Of a stretch of DNA of 6,111 nucleotides, positions 1 to 5,799 are shown in pieces. Under the pieces are notes generated by a model. That model saw nothing but the letters and a program-made list of their open reading frames with translations, did not search any database and was not told where the DNA came from. Origin of the DNA: an uncultured Clostridia bacterium. Its GTDB lineage: Bacteria; Bacillota; Clostridia; Christensenellales; Aristaeellaceae. The stretch spans positions 1-6,111 of the forward strand of contig CAMDVP010000184.1 in assembly GCA_945877525.1 (NCBI GenBank), given 5' to 3'. The translations under genes were made by a program, and so were the position numbers. How positions within the stretch are numbered: position 1 is the stretch's first letter; every line of letters begins with the position of its first letter.

Positions 1-28
1 CACTTTGTCAGCTGCATTTCCTGCGAAT

Positions 29-35
29 AAGGAGG
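29..35 (+). promoter_or_regulatory. Ribosome binding site that sets the start of the M14 peptidase
   Basis: AAGGAGG lies 8 nt before the ATG at 44. The reading frame stays open upstream to a TTG at position 5, but that start has no room for a ribosome binding site in the window. The ATG at 44 is therefore the supported start. Confidence 0.85.
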
Positions 36-43
36 CGCTTATC

Positions 44-1417
44 ATGGATATCGAACGGATTCTCTCTCAGGTACCCGATTACCAGACCTTTCTCACCGTG
101 GACGAGATGGACGCCCACACCCTCGACATGCCCCGGCGCTATCCGGGAGTATGCTCTGTGTTCAAGGCCGGCGAAAGCCAGAAGGGTCACCCCATCTATG
201 TGCTGAAAATCGGGCAGGGCAGCCGCAATGCCTTTATCATGGGCTGTCCCCACCCCAACGAGCCCATCGGCGCCATGATGCTGGAATTTCTCACCGACCT
301 GCTCTGCCGGGACGAGGAGCTGCGCAGGGAGCTGGACTACACCTGGTATATCGTCAAAACTGCCGATCCCGACGGCGTGAAGCTGAACGAGGGCTGGTTC
401 GACGGCCCCTTCACCCTGTACAACTATGCCCGGCATTTCTACCGCCCCGCCAGCAACCAGCAGGTGGAGTGGACCTTCCCCCTGGACTACAAGACTCTGC
501 ATTTCCACACGCCCCTGCCTGAAACCGCCGCAGTGATGAAGGTGCTGGAGGAGATCAAGCCTAGCTTCCTCTACTCGCTGCACAACAGCGCCTTCGGCGG
601 CGCATACTGGTATATTTCCGACCGGGACGAAACCCTTGTCGCCAACCTGCCCCAGGCCGCGCAGCACCAGGACATTCCCCTCAGCCTGGGCGAGCCGGAA
701 ATGCCCTGCTGCAAGATTTATTCCAACGCGGTGTTCGAGTTCCCCGGTACGCCGCTGATCTATGACTACTACGAGCAGATGACCGGGCAGGATCCCGCGC
801 CTCTGCTCAACAGCGGCGCTTCTTCCCTCGACTTTGCCACCCGGCAGGGCCCCTGCTTCGGTCTGGTGTGCGAGATGCCCTACTTCCTCAGCCCCAACGT
901 GATGAACACCGCCGAGAGCGATGTGATCCGCCGGGACGCGGTGCTGAAGAGCTGCGAAATCATTGAGGACATGTACCGGCAGATGAAGCCCCTTACCGAT
1001 GCGCTATGCCCGCTGCTGCCGCTCCGCGACCCCTACCGCCTGGCCCTGGAGGAGCGCATGAGCGCCTACGCCCCCAACCTGCTGGCCCAGAAGAACTTTG
1101 CCCTGCAAAGCCCCGACTTTGAGAAGCCCGCCACCTTCGCTCAGGTGTTTGACAACCTGCAGGCCATGCCCTTCTACCATCTGCTGGGCGTGGGCATGAT
1201 TGCCTCGGGAGCGGAGCTGGCCATGGCGGCGCATTCGGAGAAAAAGGACGAGCTGACCCATGTGCTCAAGGAAGCCGAGCGCATGCTGCACGAAGGCTGC
1301 GAGCGCCTGGAAAGCACCGCGGTGTTCGAGCCGGTGGCCATCCGCCGCCTGGTGTCGGTGCAGCTGGAGAGCGGTTTACGCGCCGCCCTGCGGGTTCGCA
1401 ACCGCCTGCAGGCATAA
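44..1417 (+). CDS. M14-family zinc metallopeptidase (carboxypeptidase-like), cytoplasmic
   Basis: This 457-residue protein is predicted to be a zinc-dependent peptidase of the M14 (carboxypeptidase A) fold. The family motifs are in the expected order. HPNE at 70-73 supplies the first two zinc ligands (H70 and E73), SLHN at 178-181 the third (H180), and CEMPYF at 276-281 the catalytic glutamate (E277). DPDG at 108-111 fits the substrate-pocket region after the first motif. There is no signal peptide or membrane segment, so it should act in the cytoplasm, unlike secreted digestive or cell-wall M14 enzymes. The catalytic domain seems to end near residue 300. About 150 further residues, largely helical in appearance and rich in Leu, Ala, Glu and Arg, form a C-terminal extension I cannot assign. 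The next gene on the same strand, 99 bp downstream, encodes a peptide-type ABC binding protein, so hydrolysis of imported peptides is a reasonable inference. The exact substrate cannot be read from sequence; a role on peptidoglycan peptides is an alternative. Confidence 0.85.
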   Translation: MDIERILSQVPDYQTFLTVDEMDAHTLDMPRRYPGVCSVFKAGESQKGHPIYVLKIGQGSRNAFIMGCPHPNEPIGAMMLEFLTDLLCRDEELRRELDYTWYIVKTADPDGVKLNEGWFDGPFTLYNYARHFYRPASNQQVEWTFPLDYKTLHFHTPLPETAAVMKVLEEIKPSFLYSLHNSAFGGAYWYISDRDETLVANLPQAAQHQDIPLSLGEPEMPCCKIYSNAVFEFPGTPLIYDYYEQMTGQDPAPLLNSGASSLDFATRQGPCFGLVCEMPYFLSPNVMNTAESDVIRRDAVLKSCEIIEDMYRQMKPLTDALCPLLPLRDPYRLALEERMSAYAPNLLAQKNFALQSPDFEKPATFAQVFDNLQAMPFYHLLGVGMIASGAELAMAAHSEKKDELTHVLKEAERMLHEGCERLESTAVFEPVAIRRLVSVQLESGLRAALRVRNRLQA

Positions 1418-1429
1418 CCCCCGGGAAGC

Positions 1430-1448
1430 AGCCGGTACGCCGGCTTTT
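1430..1448 (+). terminator. Small GC-rich hairpin after the peptidase gene, possible weak or partial terminator
   Basis: AGCCGG (1430-1435) pairs with CCGGCT (1440-1445) around a TACG loop, which as UACG belongs to the stable UNCG tetraloop class. The run TTTT follows at 1445-1448, its first T being part of the stem. The stem is only 6 bp and the T-run short, so partial termination between peptidase and binding-protein genes is more likely than a full stop. It could instead be a stabilising 3' end. Confidence 0.4.
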
Positions 1449-1462
1449 CCATAGAAACCAGC

Positions 1463-1494
1463 CGGGGCAGGCGGCATAGCGCCGCGAAGCCCCG
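1463..1494 (+). other. Nested hairpin in the leader of the binding-protein gene
   Basis: The outer stem CGGGGC (1463-1468) pairs with GCCCCG (1489-1494). An inner stem GCGGC (1471-1475) pairs with GCCGC (1481-1485) around ATAGC. The internal loop is AG opposite GAA. No T-run follows, so it is not an intrinsic terminator. It ends 8 nt before the AAGGAGGA ribosome binding site (1503-1510). Such a structure could block 3'-to-5' decay and raise expression of the binding protein over the peptidase; that role is inferred. Confidence 0.55.
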
Positions 1495-1516
1495 CAAGGG
1501 AGAAGGAGGATTTTCC

Positions 1517-3055
1517 ATGAAACGCATTCTGTCCCTCGTATTGGCAGCCATGCTGCTGATGGGCCTGGCCACCGCCTCGGCGGAGGAAGCCCGCTGCGGC
1601 GGCACCCTCATCGCCTGGCTGGGCGGCGACCCCTCCAGCTACAACCCCGACATGGCCATGGATGACTACACCGCCATGGTGATGGAAAACGTGATGTCCC
1701 GGCTGCTGAAGTTTGACTACTGCGGCAACCTGCTGCCCGACCTGGCCACTTCCTGGGACGTGTCCAAGGACGGGCTGACCTACACCTTCCACCTGGTGGA
1801 CACCAAGTGGCACGACGGCGCGGACTTCACCGCCGACGACGTGATTTGGACGCTTCAGAAGGTGCAGGCCGAGGGCATTATGGGCTATTCCCTGATGGGC
1901 GTAACCGCCATGGAAGCCCCCGATCCCCGCACCGTGGTGCTGACCCTGGGCGCTCCCGACGCGTCGCTTCTGTACAACCTGGCCTACTTCGGCACCTACA
2001 TCCTGCCCAAGCACCTCTATGAGGGCCAGGACTGGCTGACCTGCGAGGCCGCTACCACCAGCCCTGTGGGCACCGGCCCCTACAAGTTTGTGGAGCATCA
2101 GCGCTCGGTAAGCATCACCCTGGAGGCGAATATGGATTACTTCGGCTCCGTGGCGCAGACCGACAGGCTGATCTACTCCATCATCCCCGACCCCAACACC
2201 GCCGTGCAGGCCTTCCTCAACGGCGAACTGGACTACCTGGGTGCTGCCGCCCCCGCCAGCGAGCTGGACAACCTGCGCGCCCAGGGCTATGTGGTCAACG
2301 AACAGCCCTATGCCTCCCGCTATTACATCGCCTTTAACCTTCGCGAGGGCCGCGCCACCGCCGACCTGAAGGTTCGTCAGGCCATTGCCTACGGCGCCGA
2401 CCGCCAGGCTATTCTGGACAAGGCGCTGGCCGGCTGCGGCTCCATAGCCGAGGGCTTTGCCCCCATTGCCATCGCCTGGGCCTACAACGGTGAAGACGTC
2501 GTGCCCGACCGTGACGTGGACAAGGCCATCGCCCTGCTGGAGGAGGCCGGTCTGACCCGCGACGCCGACGGCTACTTCCTCACCCTGAACTTCCCCAACA
2601 TGACCGAGTTTGGCGATGTGGCCTCTGTGTTCAAGGACAGCATGAAGGATATCGGCATCAACATCGTCATCAACAACATGGAGCCCGCTGCCTGGCAGAG
2701 CGCCATCCTTGCCCCCGATCCCGACTTTGACCTGACAGTGCTCAGCGGCTATCACGGCCCCGATGCCTCCGCCATGGCCATGCGCGTGGGCTCGACCGGC
2801 GCCATTCAGTTCATGGGTTACAATAACCCCGAGGTGGACAAGTACCTGGCCGAGGGCGTAGCCACCACCGATCAGGAGACCCGCGCCGCGGCCTACAAGG
2901 CCATGCAGAAGCTGCTCAGCCAGGATCTGCCCATCCTGCCCCTATGCGAGGCGGTCATCACCGAGGTCGCCCAGTCCTACCTTTCCGACCTGCCCCTGTC
3001 CACTCCCGGCCTGGGCAGCGTGGGCGATCTGTCCCACGCGAAGATCAGTCAGTAA
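1517..3055 (+). CDS. Family-5 ABC transporter substrate-binding protein (peptide/nickel type), exported
   Basis: This 512-residue protein is a solute-binding protein of the SBP_bac_5 (DppA/OppA/NikA) family, which delivers oligopeptides, or sometimes other solutes, to an ABC importer. The start ATG is preceded by AAGGAGGA at 1503-1510. Residues 1-22 form a signal peptide: basic MKR, then a hydrophobic core, then an ASA cleavage site (20-22). There is no lipobox cysteine, and C27 (EARC) does not fit one. Family hallmarks follow: GGTL near 28-31; LLPDLATSW (72-80); the stretch WHDGADFTADDVIWTL (98-113); TGPYK (186-190); VRQAIAYGADRQAIL (286-300); and a C-terminal PILPL (472-476). The length is normal for the family. 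Five cysteines (27, 70, 176, 307, 477) are present in the predicted mature protein. The upstream gene is a cytoplasmic peptidase, which favours peptides as ligand. No permease or ATPase gene is in the window; downstream there is a terminator and a convergent gene, so any partners lie upstream or elsewhere. Confidence 0.93.
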   Translation: MKRILSLVLAAMLLMGLATASAEEARCGGTLIAWLGGDPSSYNPDMAMDDYTAMVMENVMSRLLKFDYCGNLLPDLATSWDVSKDGLTYTFHLVDTKWHDGADFTADDVIWTLQKVQAEGIMGYSLMGVTAMEAPDPRTVVLTLGAPDASLLYNLAYFGTYILPKHLYEGQDWLTCEAATTSPVGTGPYKFVEHQRSVSITLEANMDYFGSVAQTDRLIYSIIPDPNTAVQAFLNGELDYLGAAAPASELDNLRAQGYVVNEQPYASRYYIAFNLREGRATADLKVRQAIAYGADRQAILDKALAGCGSIAEGFAPIAIAWAYNGEDVVPDRDVDKAIALLEEAGLTRDADGYFLTLNFPNMTEFGDVASVFKDSMKDIGINIVINNMEPAAWQSAILAPDPDFDLTVLSGYHGPDASAMAMRVGSTGAIQFMGYNNPEVDKYLAEGVATTDQETRAAAYKAMQKLLSQDLPILPLCEAVITEVAQSYLSDLPLSTPGLGSVGDLSHAKISQ

Positions 3056-3071
3056 TCAGTTCACGCAAAGC

Positions 3072-3111
3072 AAAGGAGCTGTCCCTGCATCGGGACAGCT
3101 CCCTTTTATTT
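3072..3111 (+). terminator. Strong intrinsic terminator of the binding-protein gene
   Basis: GGAGCTGTCCC (3075-3085) pairs perfectly over 11 bp with GGGACAGCTCC (3092-3102) around a 6-nt loop. TTTTATTT follows at 3104-3111. The stop codon of the binding protein ends 19 nt before the stem. On the other strand the hairpin is followed only by TTT, so it is oriented for the + strand. Confidence 0.92.
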
Positions 3112-3112
3112 G

Positions 3113-3143
3113 AAAAAGGAGCCGTCCAAACAAGGACGGCCCC
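3113..3143 (-). terminator. Intrinsic terminator of the maltose phosphorylase gene
   Basis: Read on the - strand, GCCGTCC and GGACGGC (3134-3140 and 3121-3127) form a 7-bp stem around a 6-nt loop. Two G-C pairs beyond one mismatch extend it, and TTTTT follows (3117-3113). It begins about 21 nt after the mapA stop codon. It abuts the opposite-strand terminator tail to tail, insulating the convergent genes from each other. Confidence 0.85.
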
Positions 3144-3164
3144 GGAATCGAAAAACCTGTGCCT

Positions 3165-5429
3165 TCACTGCGCAAGAGGCAGGGTCAGCACTCCGTAAAG
3201 GGTGTACTTCTTTCCATAGACGGCCAGCTCCACCGCCTCGCCGGAGAGCAGCGTGAGGGTCAACTCCTCCTTCTTCACCGAAAGCTGAATGACCCGGTCA
3301 CGATAGATGAATTTGAAGGCATACCCATTCCAGCAGTCGGGCAGGAAGGGCGCGAAGGACAGCCCCTTCGCCGTGCGCATGCCCGCAAAGCCCTGGGCAA
3401 TGGACAGCCAGCTGCCGGACATGCTGGTCACATGCAGGCCGTCCTCGGTGTCGTGGTTGATGTTGTCCAAATCCAGGCGGGAGGTGCGCTTGTACATTTC
3501 CACCGCCTTGTCGTGATAGCCCAGCTGCGCCGCCAGGATGCTGTGCACGCAGGGCGACAGGCTGCTTTCATGCACAGTAAGCGGCTCGTAGAAATCGAAA
3601 TTGCGGCGGATGACCTCCATGTCGTAGAGGTGATTGAGGAAATACATGCCCTGCAGCACATCGGCCTGCTTGATGTAGCAGGAACGGAGAATGTGATCCC
3701 AGCTCCAGTGCTGGTTGATGGGGCGTTCCTCCTCGGGAATGGCGGAGGCAGGCTGCAGGTCCTTGTCCAGGAAGGTGTCGTGCTGCACAAAGATACCCAG
3801 CTTTTCATCCTCCGGATAATACATGCCGGCAATCACCCGGCGCATCTGCTCCATTTCCTCCGGGGTACAGCCCAACTCACGCACGCGCTTTTCGCCCACC
3901 CTGGACGCAGCCTCCAGGAAGTACTCCAGGCACCAGGCGGCCATGCGGTTGGTATACCAGTTGTTGTTGACGTTATTCTCGTATTCGTTGGGGCCGGTCA
4001 CGCCATGAATCATGTACTTCCCGGCATGCTTGCTGTAATGCACCCGCCCCAGCCAGAACCGGGCGATCCCCAGCAGCACCTCGATGCCCTCATGCCGCAG
4101 ATATTCCTCATCGCCGGTATAGGAGGTGTAGTTGAAGATGGCATAGGCCACGGCGGCGTTACGGTGGATTTCCTCAAAGGTGATTTCCCACTCGTTGTGG
4201 CACTCCACGCCGGTGAAGGTCACCATGGGATACAGCGCGCCGGGCAGGCCCTGCTGCCGCGCGTTGTGATACGCGCCCTCCAGCTGCTGCCAGCGGTACA
4301 AAAGCAGCTGCCGCGCCACCTTCTGCCCGGACACGGCCATGTACACCGGCAGGCAGTATGCCTCGGTGTCCCAGTAGGTGGCGCCGCCGTACTTTTCGCC
4401 GGTGAAGCCCTTGGGCCCGATGTTCAGCCGGGCGTCCTCGCCGGTATAGGTGCTCATGAGCTGGAACAGGTTGAAGCGGATGCCCTGCTGCGCGCCGTCG
4501 TCACCTTCGATCTGCACATCCGCCATGGCCCACCTGTCGGCCCAGGCGGCCTTCTGGCTACGCAGCGCCGCCTCCCAGCCCTCGCGCAGCGCGGCAACAG
4601 CCGCCTCCCGAGCCAGGTCGGTCAGATTCTCAGGGGCGTGGTCGCGGCTGGTGTACACCAGGGCGAATTTGTCAATGCCCGCCGTCTCCCCCGCCTTTAC
4701 CTTTCCGGCATACAGGCTGGCGCAGTAGCCCGGCTTCGCCGCGTCGTCCACATGCTCCAGCTGCTGGGCGCGGTTGCTCATGGCCGCGGCCACCGTGAAG
4801 CGCGGCGTGCCGAAAGGATTATCCTTCGTGCGGGTCAGGATGCAGCCTTCGCCGTCCGCAGCCCTGCCCTCCAGCTGCTCCCAGAAGCTCTCGTCATAGT
4901 TCGCGTCCAGGTTGCGCACATCACCGTCAAGATAGGATATGATCTCAATTTCCGCGTCAAAGGAGGGGGTCAGCTGATAGCGCAGGGCCATCAGTTCCTT
5001 TTGAGCCATGGATACAAAGCGCCAGCATTCCACCTTCAGGCTGCCTCGGGCAGTCTCCACCATGGCCTCCCGGTGCAATACCCCTGTGCGCATGTCCACC
5101 TCGCGCTGGTAATCCCACACCGTCATGCGGTTCAGATCCAGCACCTCGCCGTTCACCTTCACATGCAGGCCGATGAGGTTCACAGCGTTGATGACCTTGC
5201 CGAAATACTGCGGATAGCCGTTTTTCCACCAGCCCACCCGCGTCCTGTCCGGAAACCACACGCCGCCCAGGTAGGTGCCCCGGTGGCTGTCGCCGGAGTA
5301 ATCCTCCTCAAAGTTTCCCCGCATGCCCATGTAGCCGTTGCCCAGAGACATCAGGCTTTCCGCCAGACGCATGCGCTCGGGCTGCCAGGTTTTTTCAATC
5401 ACCTTCCAGGGATGCACCGCAAAGCTCAT
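3165..5429 (-). CDS. mapA: Maltose phosphorylase, glycoside hydrolase family 65
   Basis: Inverting phosphorylase, predicted to convert maltose and phosphate to beta-D-glucose 1-phosphate and glucose in the cytoplasm (EC 2.4.1.8). The 754-residue length equals that I recall for the Lactobacillus brevis enzyme. The N-terminal beta-sandwich domain carries LGNGYMGMRGNF (29-40), YLGGVW (53-58) and GWWKNGYP (66-73). The (alpha/alpha)6 barrel, roughly 320-690, has YWDTEAYCLP (352-361), HNEWEITFEE (411-420), GPNEYENNV (479-487) with E482 as probable general acid, IKQADVL (586-592) and the likely phosphate-binding loop TSMSGSW (668-674). A small C-terminal beta domain follows. HNEWEITFEE is the maltose-type version of a specificity loop that differs in trehalose and kojibiose phosphorylases, which supports maltose over other disaccharides. 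The frame stays open to an ATG at 5492, but that lies between the promoter boxes. The ATG at 5429 has GGAGG (5442-5438) 8 nt upstream and begins the conserved N-terminus. No signal peptide. No beta-phosphoglucomutase gene is in the window. Confidence 0.95.
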   Translation of the reverse strand: MSFAVHPWKVIEKTWQPERMRLAESLMSLGNGYMGMRGNFEEDYSGDSHRGTYLGGVWFPDRTRVGWWKNGYPQYFGKVINAVNLIGLHVKVNGEVLDLNRMTVWDYQREVDMRTGVLHREAMVETARGSLKVECWRFVSMAQKELMALRYQLTPSFDAEIEIISYLDGDVRNLDANYDESFWEQLEGRAADGEGCILTRTKDNPFGTPRFTVAAAMSNRAQQLEHVDDAAKPGYCASLYAGKVKAGETAGIDKFALVYTSRDHAPENLTDLAREAAVAALREGWEAALRSQKAAWADRWAMADVQIEGDDGAQQGIRFNLFQLMSTYTGEDARLNIGPKGFTGEKYGGATYWDTEAYCLPVYMAVSGQKVARQLLLYRWQQLEGAYHNARQQGLPGALYPMVTFTGVECHNEWEITFEEIHRNAAVAYAIFNYTSYTGDEEYLRHEGIEVLLGIARFWLGRVHYSKHAGKYMIHGVTGPNEYENNVNNNWYTNRMAAWCLEYFLEAASRVGEKRVRELGCTPEEMEQMRRVIAGMYYPEDEKLGIFVQHDTFLDKDLQPASAIPEEERPINQHWSWDHILRSCYIKQADVLQGMYFLNHLYDMEVIRRNFDFYEPLTVHESSLSPCVHSILAAQLGYHDKAVEMYKRTSRLDLDNINHDTEDGLHVTSMSGSWLSIAQGFAGMRTAKGLSFAPFLPDCWNGYAFKFIYRDRVIQLSVKKEELTLTLLSGEAVELAVYGKKYTLYGVLTLPLAQ

Positions 5430-5448
5430 ATCCTCACCCTCCCGGCAT

Positions 5449-5466
5449 ATTGCAAACGTTACCAAT
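5449..5466. promoter_or_regulatory. cre-like / LacI-family operator at the mapA start of transcription
   Basis: ATTGCAAACGTTACCAAT is an 18-bp imperfect palindrome centred on CG at 5457-5458, with 7 of 9 half-site positions symmetrical. Positions 5450-5464 match every fixed base of the Gram-positive cre consensus WTGNAANCGNWNNCW, bound by CcpA with HPr-Ser-P. The half site GCAAAC is also typical of MalR-type LacI repressors of maltose genes. It overlaps the predicted +1 of mapA, so repression by blocking RNA polymerase is the expected effect. Which regulator binds cannot be decided here. Confidence 0.75.
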
Positions 5467-5470
5467 CCAT

Positions 5471-5499
5471 ACAATAGGCCACTTACGGCCATTTGTCAA
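5471..5499 (-). promoter_or_regulatory. Sigma-A-type promoter of mapA
   Basis: On the - strand, TTGACA (5499-5494) and TATTGT (5476-5471) are separated by exactly 17 bp. Transcription would start near 5464, giving a leader of about 35 nt with the ribosome binding site at 5442-5438. The -35 box is perfect and the -10 box matches the consensus at 4 of 6 positions. Confidence 0.75.
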
Positions 5500-5694
5500 G
5501 GGCTTTGCGCAGATTTCCCGCGCTCCTCATGAGATATGCAGTCATGACGGAATGCTTCCTTCACTTTCCCTTTTGCTTTCCTGTGCCCATGCATGTGTGC
5601 CTGCGCAAAAATGATGAAGAAAGTCGGCAGTTGTCTCTATTTGTATTCAATGGTCTCTTTACAGCATATCAACGCCATTTATGAAGGAATACGG
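5500..5694. other. Divergent intergenic region, no gene seen
   Basis: No convincing coding sequence was found: the open frames are short, start on TTG or internal ATGs, and lack ribosome binding sites. No tRNA or rRNA pattern is visible. The stretch holds two 8-bp palindromes sharing TCATGA (5526-5533 and 5541-5548), CATGCATG (5588-5595), and a 9-bp inverted repeat (TTTGCGCAG at 5504-5512, CTGCGCAAA at 5601-5609). Base composition shifts to A+T-rich from about 5607 toward the glnN promoter. Regulator binding sites are the likeliest content; none is identified. Confidence 0.5.
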
Positions 5695-5711
5695 AAAAAA
5701 GTTGCAAAAAA
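5695..5711 (+). promoter_or_regulatory. Phased A-tracts upstream of the glnN promoter (UP-like element)
   Basis: Two A6 runs, 5695-5700 and 5706-5711, start 11 bp apart, about one helical turn, and end 3 bp before the -35 box. This is the position and phase expected of an UP element or intrinsically bent DNA that strengthens a promoter. Function is inferred from sequence only. Confidence 0.45.
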
Positions 5712-5714
5712 GGC

Positions 5715-5743
5715 TTGACAAACCAGCCCGCCGCGGCTATACT
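5715..5743 (+). promoter_or_regulatory. Sigma-A-type promoter of glnN
   Basis: TTGACA (5715-5720) and TATACT (5738-5743) are 17 bp apart; the -35 is perfect and the -10 matches the consensus at 5 of 6 positions. Transcription should begin near A5750 or A5752, giving a leader of roughly 110 nt before the glnN start codon. This looks like an inherently strong promoter, consistent with control being exerted downstream in the leader. Confidence 0.8.
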
Positions 5744-5751
5744 CTCCCCAT

Positions 5752-5767
5752 ACAGCAAGGGTGCTGT
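5752..5767 (+). promoter_or_regulatory. 5'-end hairpin of the glnN leader, candidate antiterminator
   Basis: ACAGC (5752-5756) pairs with GCTGT (5763-5767) around the six-base loop AAGGGT; the loop's terminal A and T could form a sixth pair. The loop and 3' arm are the bases needed for the 5' arm of the terminator hairpin at 5757-5791, so the two structures exclude each other. The loop has A at position 1 and G at position 4, the pattern of hairpins bound by ANTAR antiterminator proteins. Only one such hairpin was found, whereas known targets have two. Confidence 0.45.
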
Positions 5768-5793
5768 GAGCGTAGTTCTCGCGGTACCCTTTT
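5757..5793 (+). terminator. Intrinsic terminator in the glnN leader (attenuator)
   Basis: AAGGGTGCTGTGAG (5757-5770) pairs over 14 continuous positions, three of them G-U, with CTCGCGGTACCCTT (5778-5791) around the loop CGTAGTT. TTTT spans 5790-5793 and TTTTGTC follows the C-run of the stem. It lies after the promoter and about 70 nt before the glnN start codon, so it would end transcription before the gene unless prevented. The short T-run suggests incomplete termination. Confidence 0.6.
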
Positions 5794-5799
5794 GTCATA

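Noticed and set aside
1..30. Possible last codons of an upstream gene ending at TAA 28-30, whose AA begins the AAGGAGG
   Set aside because: The overlap of a stop codon with the next ribosome binding site is common in operons, but nine codons are too few to call a gene.
5..43. A TTG start at position 5 for the M14 peptidase
   Set aside because: It has no upstream ribosome binding site in the window, while ATG at 44 has a well-placed AAGGAGG.
1376..2755. A 459-residue open frame on the - strand antisense to the binding protein
   Set aside because: Low-complexity Gly/Val/His/Gln composition and no domain signature; it lies opposite a well-supported gene.
3159..5477. A 772-residue open frame on the + strand antisense to almost all of mapA
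   Set aside because: Its translation is rich in His, Val, Gln and Gly without any recognisable domain, it starts on a GTG without a ribosome binding site, and the opposite strand encodes a clear GH65 enzyme. It is a by-product of GC-rich codon use.
5430..5492. A longer N-terminus for maltose phosphorylase from the ATG at 5492
   Set aside because: That ATG lies between the -35 and -10 boxes, has no ribosome binding site, and adds 21 residues unlike the family N-terminus. Starting at 5429 gives a 754-residue protein beginning in the usual family fashion.
5493..5684. A 63-residue open frame in the intergenic region
   Set aside because: TTG start inside the mapA -35 region, no ribosome binding site, and no recognisable pattern.
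5658..5684. An alternative promoter TTTACA ... TTATGA upstream of glnN
   Set aside because: Spacing is 15 bp and the -10 box is poor; the promoter at 5715-5743 is far better.
5757..5794. T-box leader, because of AGGGTG and CGCGGTACCC
   Set aside because: The conserved core RAGGGTGGNACCGCG is absent, there is no room for a Stem I between promoter and terminator, and glutamine synthetase is not a usual T-box target.
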